NCBI GenBank assembly: GCA_028714235.1
Contig: JAQTMQ010000007.1
Coordinates: forward strand, 1 to 42,032
Source of the DNA: Candidatus Iainarchaeum sp.
GTDB lineage: Archaea > Micrarchaeota > Micrarchaeia > Burarchaeales > Fermentimicrarchaeaceae
Length of the DNA stretch: 42,032 nucleotides
Reading direction: 5' to 3'
The translations under genes were made by a program, and so were the position numbers. The notes under the pieces were generated by a model that saw only the letters and a list, made by a program, of their open reading frames with translations, was not told the origin of the DNA and ran no database searches. Each line of letters begins with the position of its first letter. Positions within the stretch are counted from its first letter, which is position 1. Below are positions 1-8,003 of the stretch, piece after piece.

Positions 1-1
1 T

Positions 2-1081
2 GGTGACGAGGTCGCTCGGCCCGCCGCCCTGAAGCGATTTCAGCACGTCCCTGCATTCGAGCCCGGGCCCGATTCCCATGCCCACGGGGTCCCTGCCCGA
101 CGTAATCAGCACCTCGCTCTTCATCCCGAGCCGCGCGCTGATGACGAGGAATTCGCGCGCGAGGTCGTTTGCGGCGTCCATGCTCTGGATTTTCGCGCCC
201 CTGCCGACAGGGATGTCAATCACGACGTATTCCGCGCCCACGCTCTTCTTTTTCGCGAGCACGCTCGCGACCATGACGCCTTTCGGGTCGAGGCGCATGG
301 GATGCCTGATTTTGATGAGCTTGTCATCCGCGGCCGCGAGGTTTATCGCACCGCCCCACACGACGCACCCGTGGGTTCCGAGGACGATGCGCTTCAGCTC
401 ATCAAGCGAAAACTCGACGCCTGCGAGCACCTCCATCGTGTCCGCCGTCCCCGAGGCGCTCGTAATCGAGCGCGAGCTCGTCTTGGGCATGTAAAGCCCC
501 GCCGCGGCGACAATCGGGACGATGAGCATGGTCGTCCTGTTGCCGGCTATGCCGCCCGTGCAGTGCTTGTCCACGATGGGGCCCGCCCCGCCGAGGTCAA
601 GCGTCTCGCCCGAGGAAACGACGGCCTTGGTCAGCCCGACCGTCTCCTCCGTGTTCAGCCCCCGTATGTACAGCGCGGTTATGAAGGAAGCGAGCTCGAC
701 GTCGCTGAGCTTTTCCGCCATGAGCTCGGAGATGATGGCGTCAATCTCCGCGTTCTCAAGCATCCTGCCGTCCAATTTCTTCTTGATGTACTCGATGGAG
801 GCGGGCGGCTCGGCCTGCGAAATCCGCAGCATGTCGCCGTTCTTCACCCCCAGCCGGCCGGCCGTGTCGTCGAAAAGGACTATCTCGCCCGGCTTGACCG
901 TCTCGCCGCTCACGTCAACGTTGGACATTATCTGGCGGCCGTCCTTGTCCACGATTATGCGGTCGGCCATGAAGATGTCGTTCTCAAATGCCTCCTGCTT
1001 GTTCAGAATCACGACGTTCAGGCCCGCCCTGATGTCGAGCACGCGCGCCCTGAATCTCCCCTTCGCCGAAAGTAACGCCAT
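2..1081 (-). CDS. deoA: AMP phosphorylase (thymidine phosphorylase family), 3' end outside window
   Basis: The protein resembles archaeal AMP phosphorylase, which splits AMP (and CMP or UMP) with phosphate into base and ribose 1,5-bisphosphate in the cytosol. Translation from ATG 1081 gives 360 complete codons and runs off the window. An N-terminal beta-rich extension of about 80 residues, typical of the archaeal enzyme, precedes the nucleoside phosphorylase core. The core shows the KHCTGGIAGN phosphate-binding segment and the SSRSITSASGTADTMEV stretch. The gene starts 5 bases after the stop of the ribose-1,5-bisphosphate isomerase gene, and these enzymes catalyse consecutive steps, so co-transcription is very likely. 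Type III RuBisCO, the third enzyme of the pathway, is not in the window. Plain thymidine phosphorylase is the alternative, but the N-terminal extension and the neighbour favour AMP phosphorylase. Confidence 0.9.
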   Translation of the reverse strand, partial: MALLSAKGRFRARVLDIRAGLNVVILNKQEAFENDIFMADRIIVDKDGRQIMSNVDVSGETVKPGEIVLFDDTAGRLGVKNGDMLRISQAEPPASIEYIKKKLDGRMLENAEIDAIISELMAEKLSDVELASFITALYIRGLNTEETVGLTKAVVSSGETLDLGGAGPIVDKHCTGGIAGNRTTMLIVPIVAAAGLYMPKTSSRSITSASGTADTMEVLAGVEFSLDELKRIVLGTHGCVVWGGAINLAAADDKLIKIRHPMRLDPKGVMVASVLAKKKSVGAEYVVIDIPVGRGAKIQSMDAANDLAREFLVISARLGMKSEVLITSGRDPVGMGIGPGLECRDVLKSLQGGGPSDLVT

Positions 1082-1086
1082 CCGGT

Positions 1087-2007
1087 TCACCCCAGCCCGA
1101 ATTCCCTTGAGGCAAGATTGAAGAGCCCATGCGGCGAAACGACGCCTTTCTCGGTCACGAAGCCCGAAATGAATTTGGCGTCCGTCTTGTCGAAAGAATA
1201 GTTGGCTATCCTGACGCCCGGAAGCAGGTAAGGGTCCGCGATTTCGCGCGGGTCCCTGACCTCCATCTCCGTCGCCCTCCCGAAAACCGTGAGCGGGTCG
1301 AACTTGTACAGCTCGGCGCACGAATAGAATTCGACGTCCATGTCAAACGCGACGGCGGCGATGCCCGCCGTTCCCACCTTGTTCACGAGGTCGCCCGTGG
1401 ACGTGATTGAATCCGCGCCCACGAGCACGAGGTCCGCCTTGCGCATCACCGTCCTGGCCGCGGAGTCGACGACGAGCGTGACGTCCACGCCCGAGCTCGC
1501 GAGCTCCCTCGCCGTAATCAGCCCCTGGAACCTCGGCCTCGTCTCCGTGCAGAACACGACCGGGTCCTTCCCCTGCTCCTGCGCGCGCCTGATCGCGCCG
1601 ACGACCGTGTGCGAATGGCAGTGCGTCACGACCACGCCCTTTTCCGGGACGAGCTGCGCGCCGTACCCCGCAATCTTCTCCGCGTTGTCGTCAAACCGCT
1701 TGAGAAGCGCTTTCTCGTCGGAAGCGATGGCCTTGCGCGCGGCCGCGACCGCTTTCGGCTTCCTCCTCTCAAGCTCGGCGAAAATGAAGCGGAGGGAATT
1801 CTGGAGCATCGGCTCGGTCGGGCGCGCCTTCGCGAGCGCGTCCGCCGCGACCAGCAAATCGCTTTTGAAGCCGTCAAGCGTGCGCGCGTCGCTTTCCTTC
1901 GCCTGCGCCGCCATCGCCTTCACCGCCGCCTCGGCAATCTTCCGCGCGCCCTGCACCCGAAGGGCGGAGATGTCCGCGCATGCGGCTTCCACTTTCGGGG
2001 AAAGCAT
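1087..2007 (-). CDS. Ribose-1,5-bisphosphate isomerase (eIF2B-alpha-like family)
   Basis: This enzyme converts ribose 1,5-bisphosphate made by AMP phosphorylase into ribulose 1,5-bisphosphate. It belongs to the family that includes aIF-2B-like proteins and methylthioribose-1-phosphate isomerase. From ATG 2007 the protein has 306 residues. The catalytic pair is visible as Cys130 in VVTHCHSHT and Asp199 in VGADSI, close to the positions known for the Thermococcus enzyme, which supports this start. An upstream in-frame GTG at 2058 would add 17 residues (MAEKRKRFLTPPGQFHS) that do not look like the family. A TATA-like TTTTTTAAC at 2030-2038 lies about 27 bases before ATG 2007, fitting a leaderless transcript, but a second TATA near 2084 would suit GTG 2058. 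The aIF2B name often given to such genes is probably wrong here because of the AMP phosphorylase partner. Confidence 0.88.
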   Translation of the reverse strand: MLSPKVEAACADISALRVQGARKIAEAAVKAMAAQAKESDARTLDGFKSDLLVAADALAKARPTEPMLQNSLRFIFAELERRKPKAVAAARKAIASDEKALLKRFDDNAEKIAGYGAQLVPEKGVVVTHCHSHTVVGAIRRAQEQGKDPVVFCTETRPRFQGLITARELASSGVDVTLVVDSAARTVMRKADLVLVGADSITSTGDLVNKVGTAGIAAVAFDMDVEFYSCAELYKFDPLTVFGRATEMEVRDPREIADPYLLPGVRIANYSFDKTDAKFISGFVTEKGVVSPHGLFNLASREFGLG

Positions 2008-2080
2008 GGAATGGAATTGGCCGGGGGGTGTTAAAAAACGTTTGCGCTTTTCCGCCACCCGGCTCCAACGCCTGCAATGC

Positions 2081-2088
2081 TTAATATA
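2081..2088. promoter_or_regulatory. TATA element between divergent genes
   Basis: TTAATATA is nearly symmetrical. It lies about 26 bases before an expected plus-strand start near 2110 (gene at 2154) and, read on the minus strand, about 26 bases before GTG 2058 of the isomerase gene. A second minus-strand TATA-like run at 2030-2038 fits ATG 2007 better. Confidence 0.5.
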
Positions 2089-2153
2089 CTTCTCTTTCGC
2101 GGGGTAGGCGAAGCCGTCCGTGTTTGGATTGGAGATTTGTCGTGGTGGTTCGG

Positions 2154-2639
2154 ATGCCGGTAACGAATAAGGGGGCTGTAACTGGACACGATGTGCGTAA
2201 GGCGGTTCAGGATACGCCCATTGACTCCCTGCTCAGGAAAGAGTTTCCGAAAATCATGGCAACGGGACAAGGACCCGAGTTCGACCTCATTTTTGCAGCC
2301 AAGCTCAATCGCTGGGAAAGGGTGGTGCATGCATGGGCGGACGTGAAAAACCCCGAGTTGAGGGGCGTGGCTCAGCGCCTTTTTTCCCTTTTGGAGCATC
2401 ACAGCAGGGTATTCGGCCTTGACGACGTCTTGGATGGCCCGGCTGACAAGAGCAAAGCGCTGATGGCACAGCAGCTCTGGAAGCTTTCCAGCATGGGCAG
2501 CGTAAATGGCGAAATCGGCGAAAAAGCGAAGAACTATTTTTTGAGGTGCTGCGAAGGCGCGATAGCGGATGAACTCCATATGGCGAATGCGAGCGAGGCG
2601 CTGCGACAGCGGCGAGACAACCGCCGTTACGAGCCGTAG
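2154..2639 (+). CDS. Hypothetical protein, paralogous domain copy 1
   Basis: The protein has 161 residues from ATG 2154, which has GGTGG seven bases upstream; a TTG at 2124 in the same frame is possible. No family was recognised. It has no signal peptide or membrane segment and looks like a soluble helical protein. Residues 43-96 align with residues 67-120 of the product of the next gene. Shared landmarks are an AAxxNRWxxV helix, an LRxxAxxLF or FRxxARKLF helix, and a DGP turn followed by a further helix. The gene has its own TATA at 2081-2088 and is followed by a 162-base gap containing the promoter of the next gene, so the two are probably transcribed separately. The NRW helix vaguely recalls ankyrin-type repeats, but the consensus is not met and no function is proposed. 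Confidence 0.75.
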   Translation: MPVTNKGAVTGHDVRKAVQDTPIDSLLRKEFPKIMATGQGPEFDLIFAAKLNRWERVVHAWADVKNPELRGVAQRLFSLLEHHSRVFGLDDVLDGPADKSKALMAQQLWKLSSMGSVNGEIGEKAKNYFLRCCEGAIADELHMANASEALRQRRDNRRYEP

Positions 2640-2767
2640 CATGCACAGCTTAGTGCGGTTCATGACAAACGGACCAAGCGGGCTGCGGCATGCCTTGGAT
2701 TGGCGCGTCTTAAAAAAAAGCGTTTGCGAAACCCGGGCGCCGCCGCGCGCGGACGCCATCGCAATCG

Positions 2768-2775
2768 TTTTATAC
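2768..2775 (+). promoter_or_regulatory. TATA box for hypothetical gene at 2802
   Basis: TTTATACT predicts transcription from about 2797, only a few bases before TTG 2802 or GTG 2808. The rest of the 2640-2801 gap shows no gene; an A-run with GCGTTTGCG lies near 2720. Confidence 0.6.
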
Positions 2776-2801
2776 TTGTAGCTCGCGGCTAAGCCGGGTG
2801 C

Positions 2802-3578
2802 TTGAAAGTGAGCGTAAAGACAAGGGCGGTTCCGGGCAACGACCGAACGGGTCAGACGGGCAACCCGTTTGCGCGCCACGGAAAGGCGGAAAGCGCGGCC
2901 ATCGAGCCGAGGATTGCGGGCGCATTGCAGACCGGCGACTTTTTCGGAATGACAAGCGTCATGAACATCATCAGCTTCGGCCCGGCCGAGGTTTCGAAGG
3001 ACGCCCTCAAGCTCGCGGCGCGCGAGAACCGCTGGCAGCTCGTGCGCCTCATGACCTACCACCCGCCTGATGGCGCAAACGACTTCAGGGATTTGGCGAG
3101 AAAGCTTTTCGCGGGCATCAAAGACGACGAAGCGAGATTCCAAGCGATGGTTGACGGCCCGGTTTACGACTGCGACGCAATCAGGGCGATAGCGGAATGC
3201 TGCCCCGAGTCCCGGGTATTCCGCGCCGCGCGCCGCGAATGCAACACGCCCCTCATGAAGTCGGCGTGGGAAAACCAGCGGCTGCTGCCCAAGCTCGCCA
3301 AGGGGATGCCGGGCGTCGAGCTGACCGAGCTGCACTGGAGCGCGGTTTCGGAAAACGGCAGGAAAGTCCTCTCGTGCCAGGGGCTGTACCGCATAAAAGG
3401 GGAAAGCTGGGAGCAGGACGAGGCAAGCGATGCGATAAAGCGGCTGGAGGAAAGCCTCCCGAAAGCCGTCAAAAACAGCAATCCGGGCCCCGAAATCTGC
3501 GTGGTTGGCTGGCAGGGCAACGGGGCACTCGTGTACTGCAAATGGGACACGAAAGTCGCCGGGAACGCGGAGGCGTAG
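2802..3578 (+). CDS. Hypothetical protein, paralogous domain copy 2
   Basis: The protein has 258 residues from TTG 2802; GTG 2808 is equally possible. No family was recognised. Residues 1-60 are polar and probably disordered. Residues 67-120 repeat the domain of the preceding gene product (LAARENRWQLV, FRDLARKLF, MVDGP). Residues 120-170 continue as helices with several cysteines (AECCPESRVFRAARREC). A separate C-terminal region from about residue 175 has alternating hydrophobic residues (CQGLYRIKG, CVVGWQGNGALVYCKW) and looks like a small beta-rich fold. There are no membrane segments. The shared domain, adjacency and common strand suggest tandem duplication followed by fusion to a new C-terminal module. 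The role is unknown. Confidence 0.75.
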   Translation: MKVSVKTRAVPGNDRTGQTGNPFARHGKAESAAIEPRIAGALQTGDFFGMTSVMNIISFGPAEVSKDALKLAARENRWQLVRLMTYHPPDGANDFRDLARKLFAGIKDDEARFQAMVDGPVYDCDAIRAIAECCPESRVFRAARRECNTPLMKSAWENQRLLPKLAKGMPGVELTELHWSAVSENGRKVLSCQGLYRIKGESWEQDEASDAIKRLEESLPKAVKNSNPGPEICVVGWQGNGALVYCKWDTKVAGNAEA

Positions 3579-3596
3579 CCCGGCCGCAAAGGCATG

Positions 3597-3605
3597 CTTT
3601 TAATC
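3597..3605 (+). promoter_or_regulatory. TATA box of leaderless gene at 3628
   Basis: CTTTTAATC is centred about 27 bases before ATG 3628, so the transcript probably starts at or next to the start codon. Confidence 0.6.
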
Positions 3606-3627
3606 ATGCCTCCCCCAAACTTTTTCG

Positions 3628-4464
3628 ATGACAGACGTTGTAGAAAGCTTCAATTGCGCGCAATGCGGCGCGCCCCTGAAAATCAGGGAAGGCGAGGCGG
3701 TCGCGGTCTGCGAATACTGCGGCTCGCTCAACAGCCTGCGCGCGGACAAGACTTACATAATCAAGCACTCGTGGATGCCCAACAAGCTGACGAAAGACGA
3801 GGCTCTCCGGAAAGCCGGGGAGTGGATGAGGGGCGGCATGCTTATGCCGCCCGGGCTGGACGAAAAGGCGGTAACGGGCGCCAGCCTCGCCTACGTCCCC
3901 TTGTGGGTGTTCGATGCCAAGGCGAGAACCGATTACTCGGGCGTTTTTCTCAGGGGCGGCGGAAAGGAGGGCAAGCGCGTGCAGGGAAGCGAGGAGAAGG
4001 AATTCTACTGGAAGGTCCTCGGGCGGAGGCAGAGCAGCTTCCCGGTGAAAGAGTACAAGGTGCCGCTCTCGCAAAAAGTGCCGTTCTCGCTTGAAGACCT
4101 CATGCGGGGCGAGATGCTCAACAGCGAGCTTGACGTGGAGGAGGCGAAGGCGGCGGCAGCGCAGGAAATAGAGGGCTACATGCGCGGCGTGCTTTCGGAA
4201 AAGGTTGACCGGTTCGATTCCCTTGAAGTGAAGATAGATTTCGGCGAGCCCGAGCTCGTCCACGTCCCGGTCTGGTTCATGGAGTTCGGCTACAAGGGCG
4301 GCTCCTACCGCCTCGTGATGGAAGGCAGCGATGGAGGGGTCTTGAGCGGCGAAATCCCGCCTTCAGACTTCCTCGGAGGCGAAATGAGGCTCGTCATCGC
4401 GATTGCCGCCGCATTGGTTCTGGTCGCCGCCTGCGCCTTCATCGCCCTGAACCTGCTGCGTTAG
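3628..4464 (+). CDS. Zinc-ribbon protein with C-terminal membrane anchor
   Basis: The protein has 278 residues. The N-terminus carries a zinc ribbon, CAQC at about residues 10-13 and CEYC at about 29-32. A long soluble middle part follows, with two similar motifs, YVPLWVFDAKARTDYSG near residue 90 and HVPVWFMEFGYKGGSYR near residue 210. A single strongly hydrophobic helix occupies about residues 253-276, directly before the C-terminus. This is a tail-anchored layout with the zinc ribbon probably in the cytosol. The paired 'VPxWxF...Y.G' motifs are typical of uncharacterised archaeal and bacterial zinc-ribbon membrane proteins. The start is supported by a TATA box 27 bases upstream. Its neighbours do not point to a function. 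Confidence 0.8.
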   Translation: MTDVVESFNCAQCGAPLKIREGEAVAVCEYCGSLNSLRADKTYIIKHSWMPNKLTKDEALRKAGEWMRGGMLMPPGLDEKAVTGASLAYVPLWVFDAKARTDYSGVFLRGGGKEGKRVQGSEEKEFYWKVLGRRQSSFPVKEYKVPLSQKVPFSLEDLMRGEMLNSELDVEEAKAAAAQEIEGYMRGVLSEKVDRFDSLEVKIDFGEPELVHVPVWFMEFGYKGGSYRLVMEGSDGGVLSGEIPPSDFLGGEMRLVIAIAAALVLVAACAFIALNLLR

Positions 4465-4523
4465 CTGGACCATTTATTGCTGCACGAATGGGTCGGAGGA
4501 GAGATGGACCGGAAGGCGCGCCT

Positions 4524-5381
4524 TCACCCGAGCTTCTTCCACTCCTCGTCCGTCATCGCCTGGATTTTGGCGACGTCCTCGTCCTTCAGGTGCCTGAAGC
4601 GCGCCTGCCCGGCAAAATACTCCTTGACCGGCTTCCTTGGCGAGGGCTTCACGTTGAGCTTGAACTCCCCGTGCTCGTACTCGGAAAGCCTCCAGAGGCC
4701 CGTTTCCACGGCGAGCTTCGCGTACCTTATCGCGGAGTCGGAAGGGATTCCCCATCCGGGAATGCAGGGCGAGAAAACGTCAATGAACCTTGAGCCCCTG
4801 ATTCCCATCGCCTTTTTCACTTTCGCCGCGAGGTCCTGCGGGTGGCCTATGCTCGCGCTCGCCGCGTAGGGAACGCGGTGCGCGGCAACGATTTCGACTA
4901 TCGGCTTCTTTGACAGCTCTTTCCCGCGGTGCACTCTCCCGACGGGCGAGGTCGTCGTCCTTGCGCCGTACGGCGTCGCGCCGCTCCGTTGGACGCCCGT
5001 GTTCATGTAAGCCTCGTTGTCGTAGCACACGTAAAGCACGTCCTCGTTCCTTTCAAGCATCCCGGATAGCGCGCCGAAGCCGATGTCGTAGGTGGAGCCG
5101 TCCCCGGCGACCACGAGGACGGTCGTGTGCCCGTTTCCTTGCGCGCGCAGCGCGCGCACCACGCCGCTTGCCACGGCCGGGGGGTTCTCGAAAAGCGAGT
5201 GCACGTAGGGCACGCGCCACGCGCTCCTCGGGTAGGCGGAAGAGATTATTTCGCTGCAGCTCGTCGCGTTCACGACGACCACGTCCGGGCCCGTCGCCTC
5301 GAGGACCTGCCGTATTACGGTCGGCATGGGGCAGCCTGCGCAAGCCGTGTGCCCCGCGCTGAAAAGCGGTTCGTAAGCCAT
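4524..5381 (-). CDS. porB: Pyruvate:ferredoxin oxidoreductase, beta subunit
   Basis: This is the thiamine diphosphate-binding subunit of the cytosolic enzyme that oxidises pyruvate and CoA to acetyl-CoA and CO2, reducing ferredoxin. The 285-residue length is normal. Iron-sulfur ligands are visible as CAGC near residues 15-18, a Cys in ATSCSE and a Cys in SPCIPGW. The thiamine-diphosphate motif is GDGSTYDIG, continuing to the DNEAYMNTG segment. The ATG directly follows the porA stop codon, so the two are translationally coupled. Other 2-oxoacid oxidoreductases share this fold, but the four-gene order and sizes fit pyruvate best. Confidence 0.95.
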   Translation of the reverse strand: MAYEPLFSAGHTACAGCPMPTVIRQVLEATGPDVVVVNATSCSEIISSAYPRSAWRVPYVHSLFENPPAVASGVVRALRAQGNGHTTVLVVAGDGSTYDIGFGALSGMLERNEDVLYVCYDNEAYMNTGVQRSGATPYGARTTTSPVGRVHRGKELSKKPIVEIVAAHRVPYAASASIGHPQDLAAKVKKAMGIRGSRFIDVFSPCIPGWGIPSDSAIRYAKLAVETGLWRLSEYEHGEFKLNVKPSPRKPVKEYFAGQARFRHLKDEDVAKIQAMTDEEWKKLG

Positions 5382-6524
5382 TCAAATCCATTCCGTAAGG
5401 GTTTTCCCCTGCTTGATTTTCGCGAGCATTTCAGAAACGTGCGCGACGGTAACGTCCTTTCCGCCCAGGCCGCCTATGAAGCTTGAAAGGGCCGGGCGGT
5501 CGCCTTTCAGCAGCGCGATGGAAGCCGAAACATCCGAGCAAAGCGGCGCGAGCGCGCCCAAATCGTACGATTTCTCGAAAACGCCGACGGACTTCTTGCC
5601 GGAAAGCGCTTTGGCGAGCGCATCGTACGGGAAGGGCCTGAAAAGCCGTATCCTGACGAGGCCCGCCTTCTCGCCTTTCGCGCGCAGCGCGTCCACCGCC
5701 TCTTTTGCGTTCCCGCAAATCGAGCCCATGCTCACGAAAACGTAATCCGCGTCCCCGGACTTGTACTCCTCGATGGTTCCGTCCCCGTAAGACCTTCCGA
5801 ACTGCGCGGCGTACCCGCCGTTCGCGTCGCGCACGATTTTTTCCGCGGCCAGCAAGTCCTCGTGCAGGTCCTGCCTGAACTGCTGGTAGTGGCTCGGAAG
5901 CGCGTACTCGCCCATGCTCACCGGGTTATCCGGGTCCAGCCTGACTTTCGGGTTGAAGGGGGGGAGATACTTCCTGATTTCCTCCTTTCCGGGAATCTCC
6001 ACCGGCTCGACCGCGTGCGTGATGTAGAAGCCGTCCATGCAGACCATCGCGGGAAGCAACGTCGCCTCGGCGACCTTGTACGCCTGCGGCACCGTGTCGA
6101 GCGCCTCCTGCGAGTTCTCGCAATAAAACTGAATCCAGCCCGAATCCCTTTCGGTGACCGCGTCCTGCCAGTCGCCCCAGATGTTCAGCGGGGCCGAAAG
6201 CGCGCGGTTCCCGACAATCATGACGATTGGAAGCCTCATTCCCGCGGCGCAGTACACGGCTTCGTGCATGAGCGCGAAACCCTGCCCCGAGGTGACGGTC
6301 ACGGTCCTCGAGCCGGCCGCGCTCGCGCCGATGCAGGCCGACATGGACGAAAGCTCGGATTCCGTCGTTATGTACTCCTTCAGCTCCCCGTCCGCGTAAT
6401 AGTTCGCGAGCTCCTCCGCGACGTGCGTTGAAGGCGTGATGGGGTAGCAGGCGGCGACGTCCGGCTCGCAGTTCCTCACCGCCTCGGCGACCGCAAACGA
6501 CCCCTCAACAGTTTTTCGCGCCAT
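5382..6524 (-). CDS. porA: Pyruvate:ferredoxin oxidoreductase, alpha subunit
   Basis: This subunit contains the pyrimidine-binding and substrate domains of pyruvate:ferredoxin oxidoreductase. ATG 6524 gives MARKTVEGSFAVAEAVRNCEPD, 380 residues, the usual size. An earlier in-frame start at 6563 would add 13 residues (MRWSRKRNERVVR) that overlap the end of porD and are atypical. Recognisable segments are CYPITPSTHVAEEL (substrate side), ITTESELSSMSACIGASAAG and TSGQGFALMHEA, followed by the MRLPIVMIVGNRALSAPLNIWGD region. The C-terminal third is the transketolase C-terminal-like domain (VRIRLFRPFP). It lies in the porC-porD-porA-porB operon. Confidence 0.95.
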   Translation of the reverse strand: MARKTVEGSFAVAEAVRNCEPDVAACYPITPSTHVAEELANYYADGELKEYITTESELSSMSACIGASAAGSRTVTVTSGQGFALMHEAVYCAAGMRLPIVMIVGNRALSAPLNIWGDWQDAVTERDSGWIQFYCENSQEALDTVPQAYKVAEATLLPAMVCMDGFYITHAVEPVEIPGKEEIRKYLPPFNPKVRLDPDNPVSMGEYALPSHYQQFRQDLHEDLLAAEKIVRDANGGYAAQFGRSYGDGTIEEYKSGDADYVFVSMGSICGNAKEAVDALRAKGEKAGLVRIRLFRPFPYDALAKALSGKKSVGVFEKSYDLGALAPLCSDVSASIALLKGDRPALSSFIGGLGGKDVTVAHVSEMLAKIKQGKTLTEWI

Positions 6525-6537
6525 CCTCACCACTCGC

Positions 6538-6813
6538 TCATTTCTCTTCCGCGACCATCGCAATCGCCTTGACCGGGCACACGCTTGCGCAAACGCCGCA
6601 GCCCTTGCAGTAATCGTAATCGGTCACGGGAAAGGTGCGCTCCGCGGGCTTCCTGCCCGCCTCAACCCCGGTGATGCACGGCTCGGGGCACAATTGCTGG
6701 CACGTGCCGCACTTGATGCATTTGGCCTCGTCCGTCTTTGGCTTGAAGCCCACCCTCCACGCGCCGGTCTTGTTTTCGAGGCTTGAGCCCGGCTTTGCAA
6801 CAGGTAACAGCAT
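6538..6813 (-). CDS. porD: Pyruvate:ferredoxin oxidoreductase, delta (ferredoxin) subunit
   Basis: This 91-residue protein is the 2[4Fe-4S] ferredoxin-like subunit that passes electrons from the catalytic centre to external ferredoxin. Two complete cluster motifs are present, CIKCGTCQQLCPEPC and CKGCGVCASVCPVK. The N-terminal segment with GAWRVGFKPKTDEAKC is typical of PorD. It starts 9 bases after the porC stop, and porA begins 14 bases after its stop, so it lies inside the operon. Confidence 0.94.
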   Translation of the reverse strand: MLLPVAKPGSSLENKTGAWRVGFKPKTDEAKCIKCGTCQQLCPEPCITGVEAGRKPAERTFPVTDYDYCKGCGVCASVCPVKAIAMVAEEK

Positions 6814-6821
6814 GACAGCAC

Positions 6822-7355
6822 CTACGCGGTGGAATTATAGCACTCCTCAATCGCCGCGACGTTCTTTTCCGCGATTTCGCCCTTGAACCTGTGGCGGATG
6901 GCGCGCTCGAGCGCGTCAAGCGGGACGAGCCCGGTGACTTTCGCGAACGCGCCGAGCATCGCCGTGTTGACGATGGGCCTGCCCAGGTGCTTCACCGCGA
7001 TTCCCGTCGCGTCAACGATGAATACCTTCCCGCCCTTAATCCCGATTTCGCCCCTGCCTTTCTTGGTGTTGACTATCACGACGCCGCCCGCCTTAAGGCC
7101 GGAAGCGACGTCCGTCACGGCAAGCAGGGAGGCGTCCAGCACCATGACGACGTCCGGCTCGTAAACGTTTTGGTGGATGCGCACAGGCTTCTCGTCAATC
7201 CTGCAGAACGCCTGCACGGGCGCGCCCGTCCTCTCGACGCCGAAGAACGGGAAGGACTGCGTCCACTTGCCGCCTTCCGCGGCGGAAACGGCGAGGAGCT
7301 CGACCGCGGTGACCGCGCCCTGCCCGCCCCTCCCGTGCATCCGCACTTCAATCAT
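6822..7355 (-). CDS. porC: Pyruvate:ferredoxin oxidoreductase, gamma subunit
   Basis: This is the 177-residue gamma subunit, the CoA-binding domain of the oxidoreductase. It begins with MIEVRMHGRGGQGAVTA, the standard glycine-rich start of the family. The core contains the FFGVERTGAPVQAFCRID segment and the conserved PIVNTAMLGAFAKVTG. It is the first gene of the operon. A TATA box at 7386-7394 on the minus strand predicts transcription from about 7364, nine bases before the ATG. Confidence 0.95.
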   Translation of the reverse strand: MIEVRMHGRGGQGAVTAVELLAVSAAEGGKWTQSFPFFGVERTGAPVQAFCRIDEKPVRIHQNVYEPDVVMVLDASLLAVTDVASGLKAGGVVIVNTKKGRGEIGIKGGKVFIVDATGIAVKHLGRPIVNTAMLGAFAKVTGLVPLDALERAIRHRFKGEIAEKNVAAIEECYNSTA

Positions 7356-7385
7356 GGAACCACTGCGAAAACTTTGGCGCGCAGG

Positions 7386-7394
7386 GTTTAAAAC
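7386..7394 (-). promoter_or_regulatory. TATA box of the por operon
   Basis: On the minus strand the sequence reads GTTTTAAAC, centred about 35 bases before the porC ATG at 7355. This fits a transcript with a leader of about 9 bases. Confidence 0.6.
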
Positions 7395-7430
7395 CCGAAC
7401 CGCGACAGGCGTCGAACGCCTCCGAAAGCT

Positions 7431-7961
7431 TTATTGGCTGCGCGCGATTCTTCCGACTTTCCTGTAGGGCTTGCTCGTGGGCGACTCCATGCATTCGAAG
7501 AGCGCCTGCGTGCACCGCGTCCCGGCGCGCAGAACAATGGAGTACGGGGCAAGGTTCACGATTTCAAGCACCTGGCGGTTGTCCGAGCCGGGCTGGATGA
7601 AGGAGGACGTGACGTGGATGGCAAGCCCCCTGCGCGCGTACCTGCTCCTGCCTTCAAGGTGGCCGCAGACGTTGTCCGGAAGGGTTATCCGCTCCACCGT
7701 CTTCCCGAGGGCGAGCTCGCCGGGTTTCAGCGTGATTTTGTCCGCGGCAACCTTTTTCGTCACTTTCCCGAGGTCTATTTTGTCGAGCTCAAGCGTTTTA
7801 CCGTGCACCTTTCCGTCCCTGAACTTCCAGAACTCGCTTGAAAGCGTCAAATCCACGGAGCCCGGTCCAATCTGGTCCGGCTTCAGCGCAGGGGTAAACC
7901 TAATCACGCCCTTCCTTATCGCCGCCCTCACGTCCACGTCGGAGAAAACCAAACACTCCAC
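7431..7961 (-). CDS. dcd: dCTP deaminase (dCTP deaminase/dUTPase superfamily)
   Basis: The enzyme deaminates dCTP to dUTP (a bifunctional form would also release dUMP), feeding thymidylate synthesis. The 176-residue protein shows the family motifs GPGSVDLTLSSEFWKF, HLEGRSRYARRGLAIHVTSSFIQPG and QVLEIVNLAPYSIVLRAGTRC. The arginine of GRSRYAR and the glutamate of VLEIVN correspond to catalytic residues of the E. coli enzyme. The start is GTG 7961 with a GAAGG-like site just upstream. A TATA-like CAATAAAAAG near 8001-8010 overlaps the end of the preceding gene and could give it a separate promoter. Whether it also has dUTP diphosphatase activity cannot be read from the sequence. Confidence 0.9.
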   Translation of the reverse strand: MECLVFSDVDVRAAIRKGVIRFTPALKPDQIGPGSVDLTLSSEFWKFRDGKVHGKTLELDKIDLGKVTKKVAADKITLKPGELALGKTVERITLPDNVCGHLEGRSRYARRGLAIHVTSSFIQPGSDNRQVLEIVNLAPYSIVLRAGTRCTQALFECMESPTSKPYRKVGRIARSQ

Positions 7962-8003
7962 CTTCAGCTCTTTCTCGCGGCTTGTTTGCGCGCGCCGCCC
8001 TTT

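Noticed and set aside
78-2107. Several plus-strand open frames opposite the AMP phosphorylase and isomerase genes.
   Set aside because: They are rich in Arg, Pro and Ser, show no family motifs, and run antisense to clearly conserved enzymes.
4524-7355. The oxidoreductase genes as indolepyruvate or 2-oxoglutarate enzymes.
   Set aside because: Indolepyruvate enzymes have two subunits, and the four-gene gamma-delta-alpha-beta order and sizes fit pyruvate oxidoreductase better.
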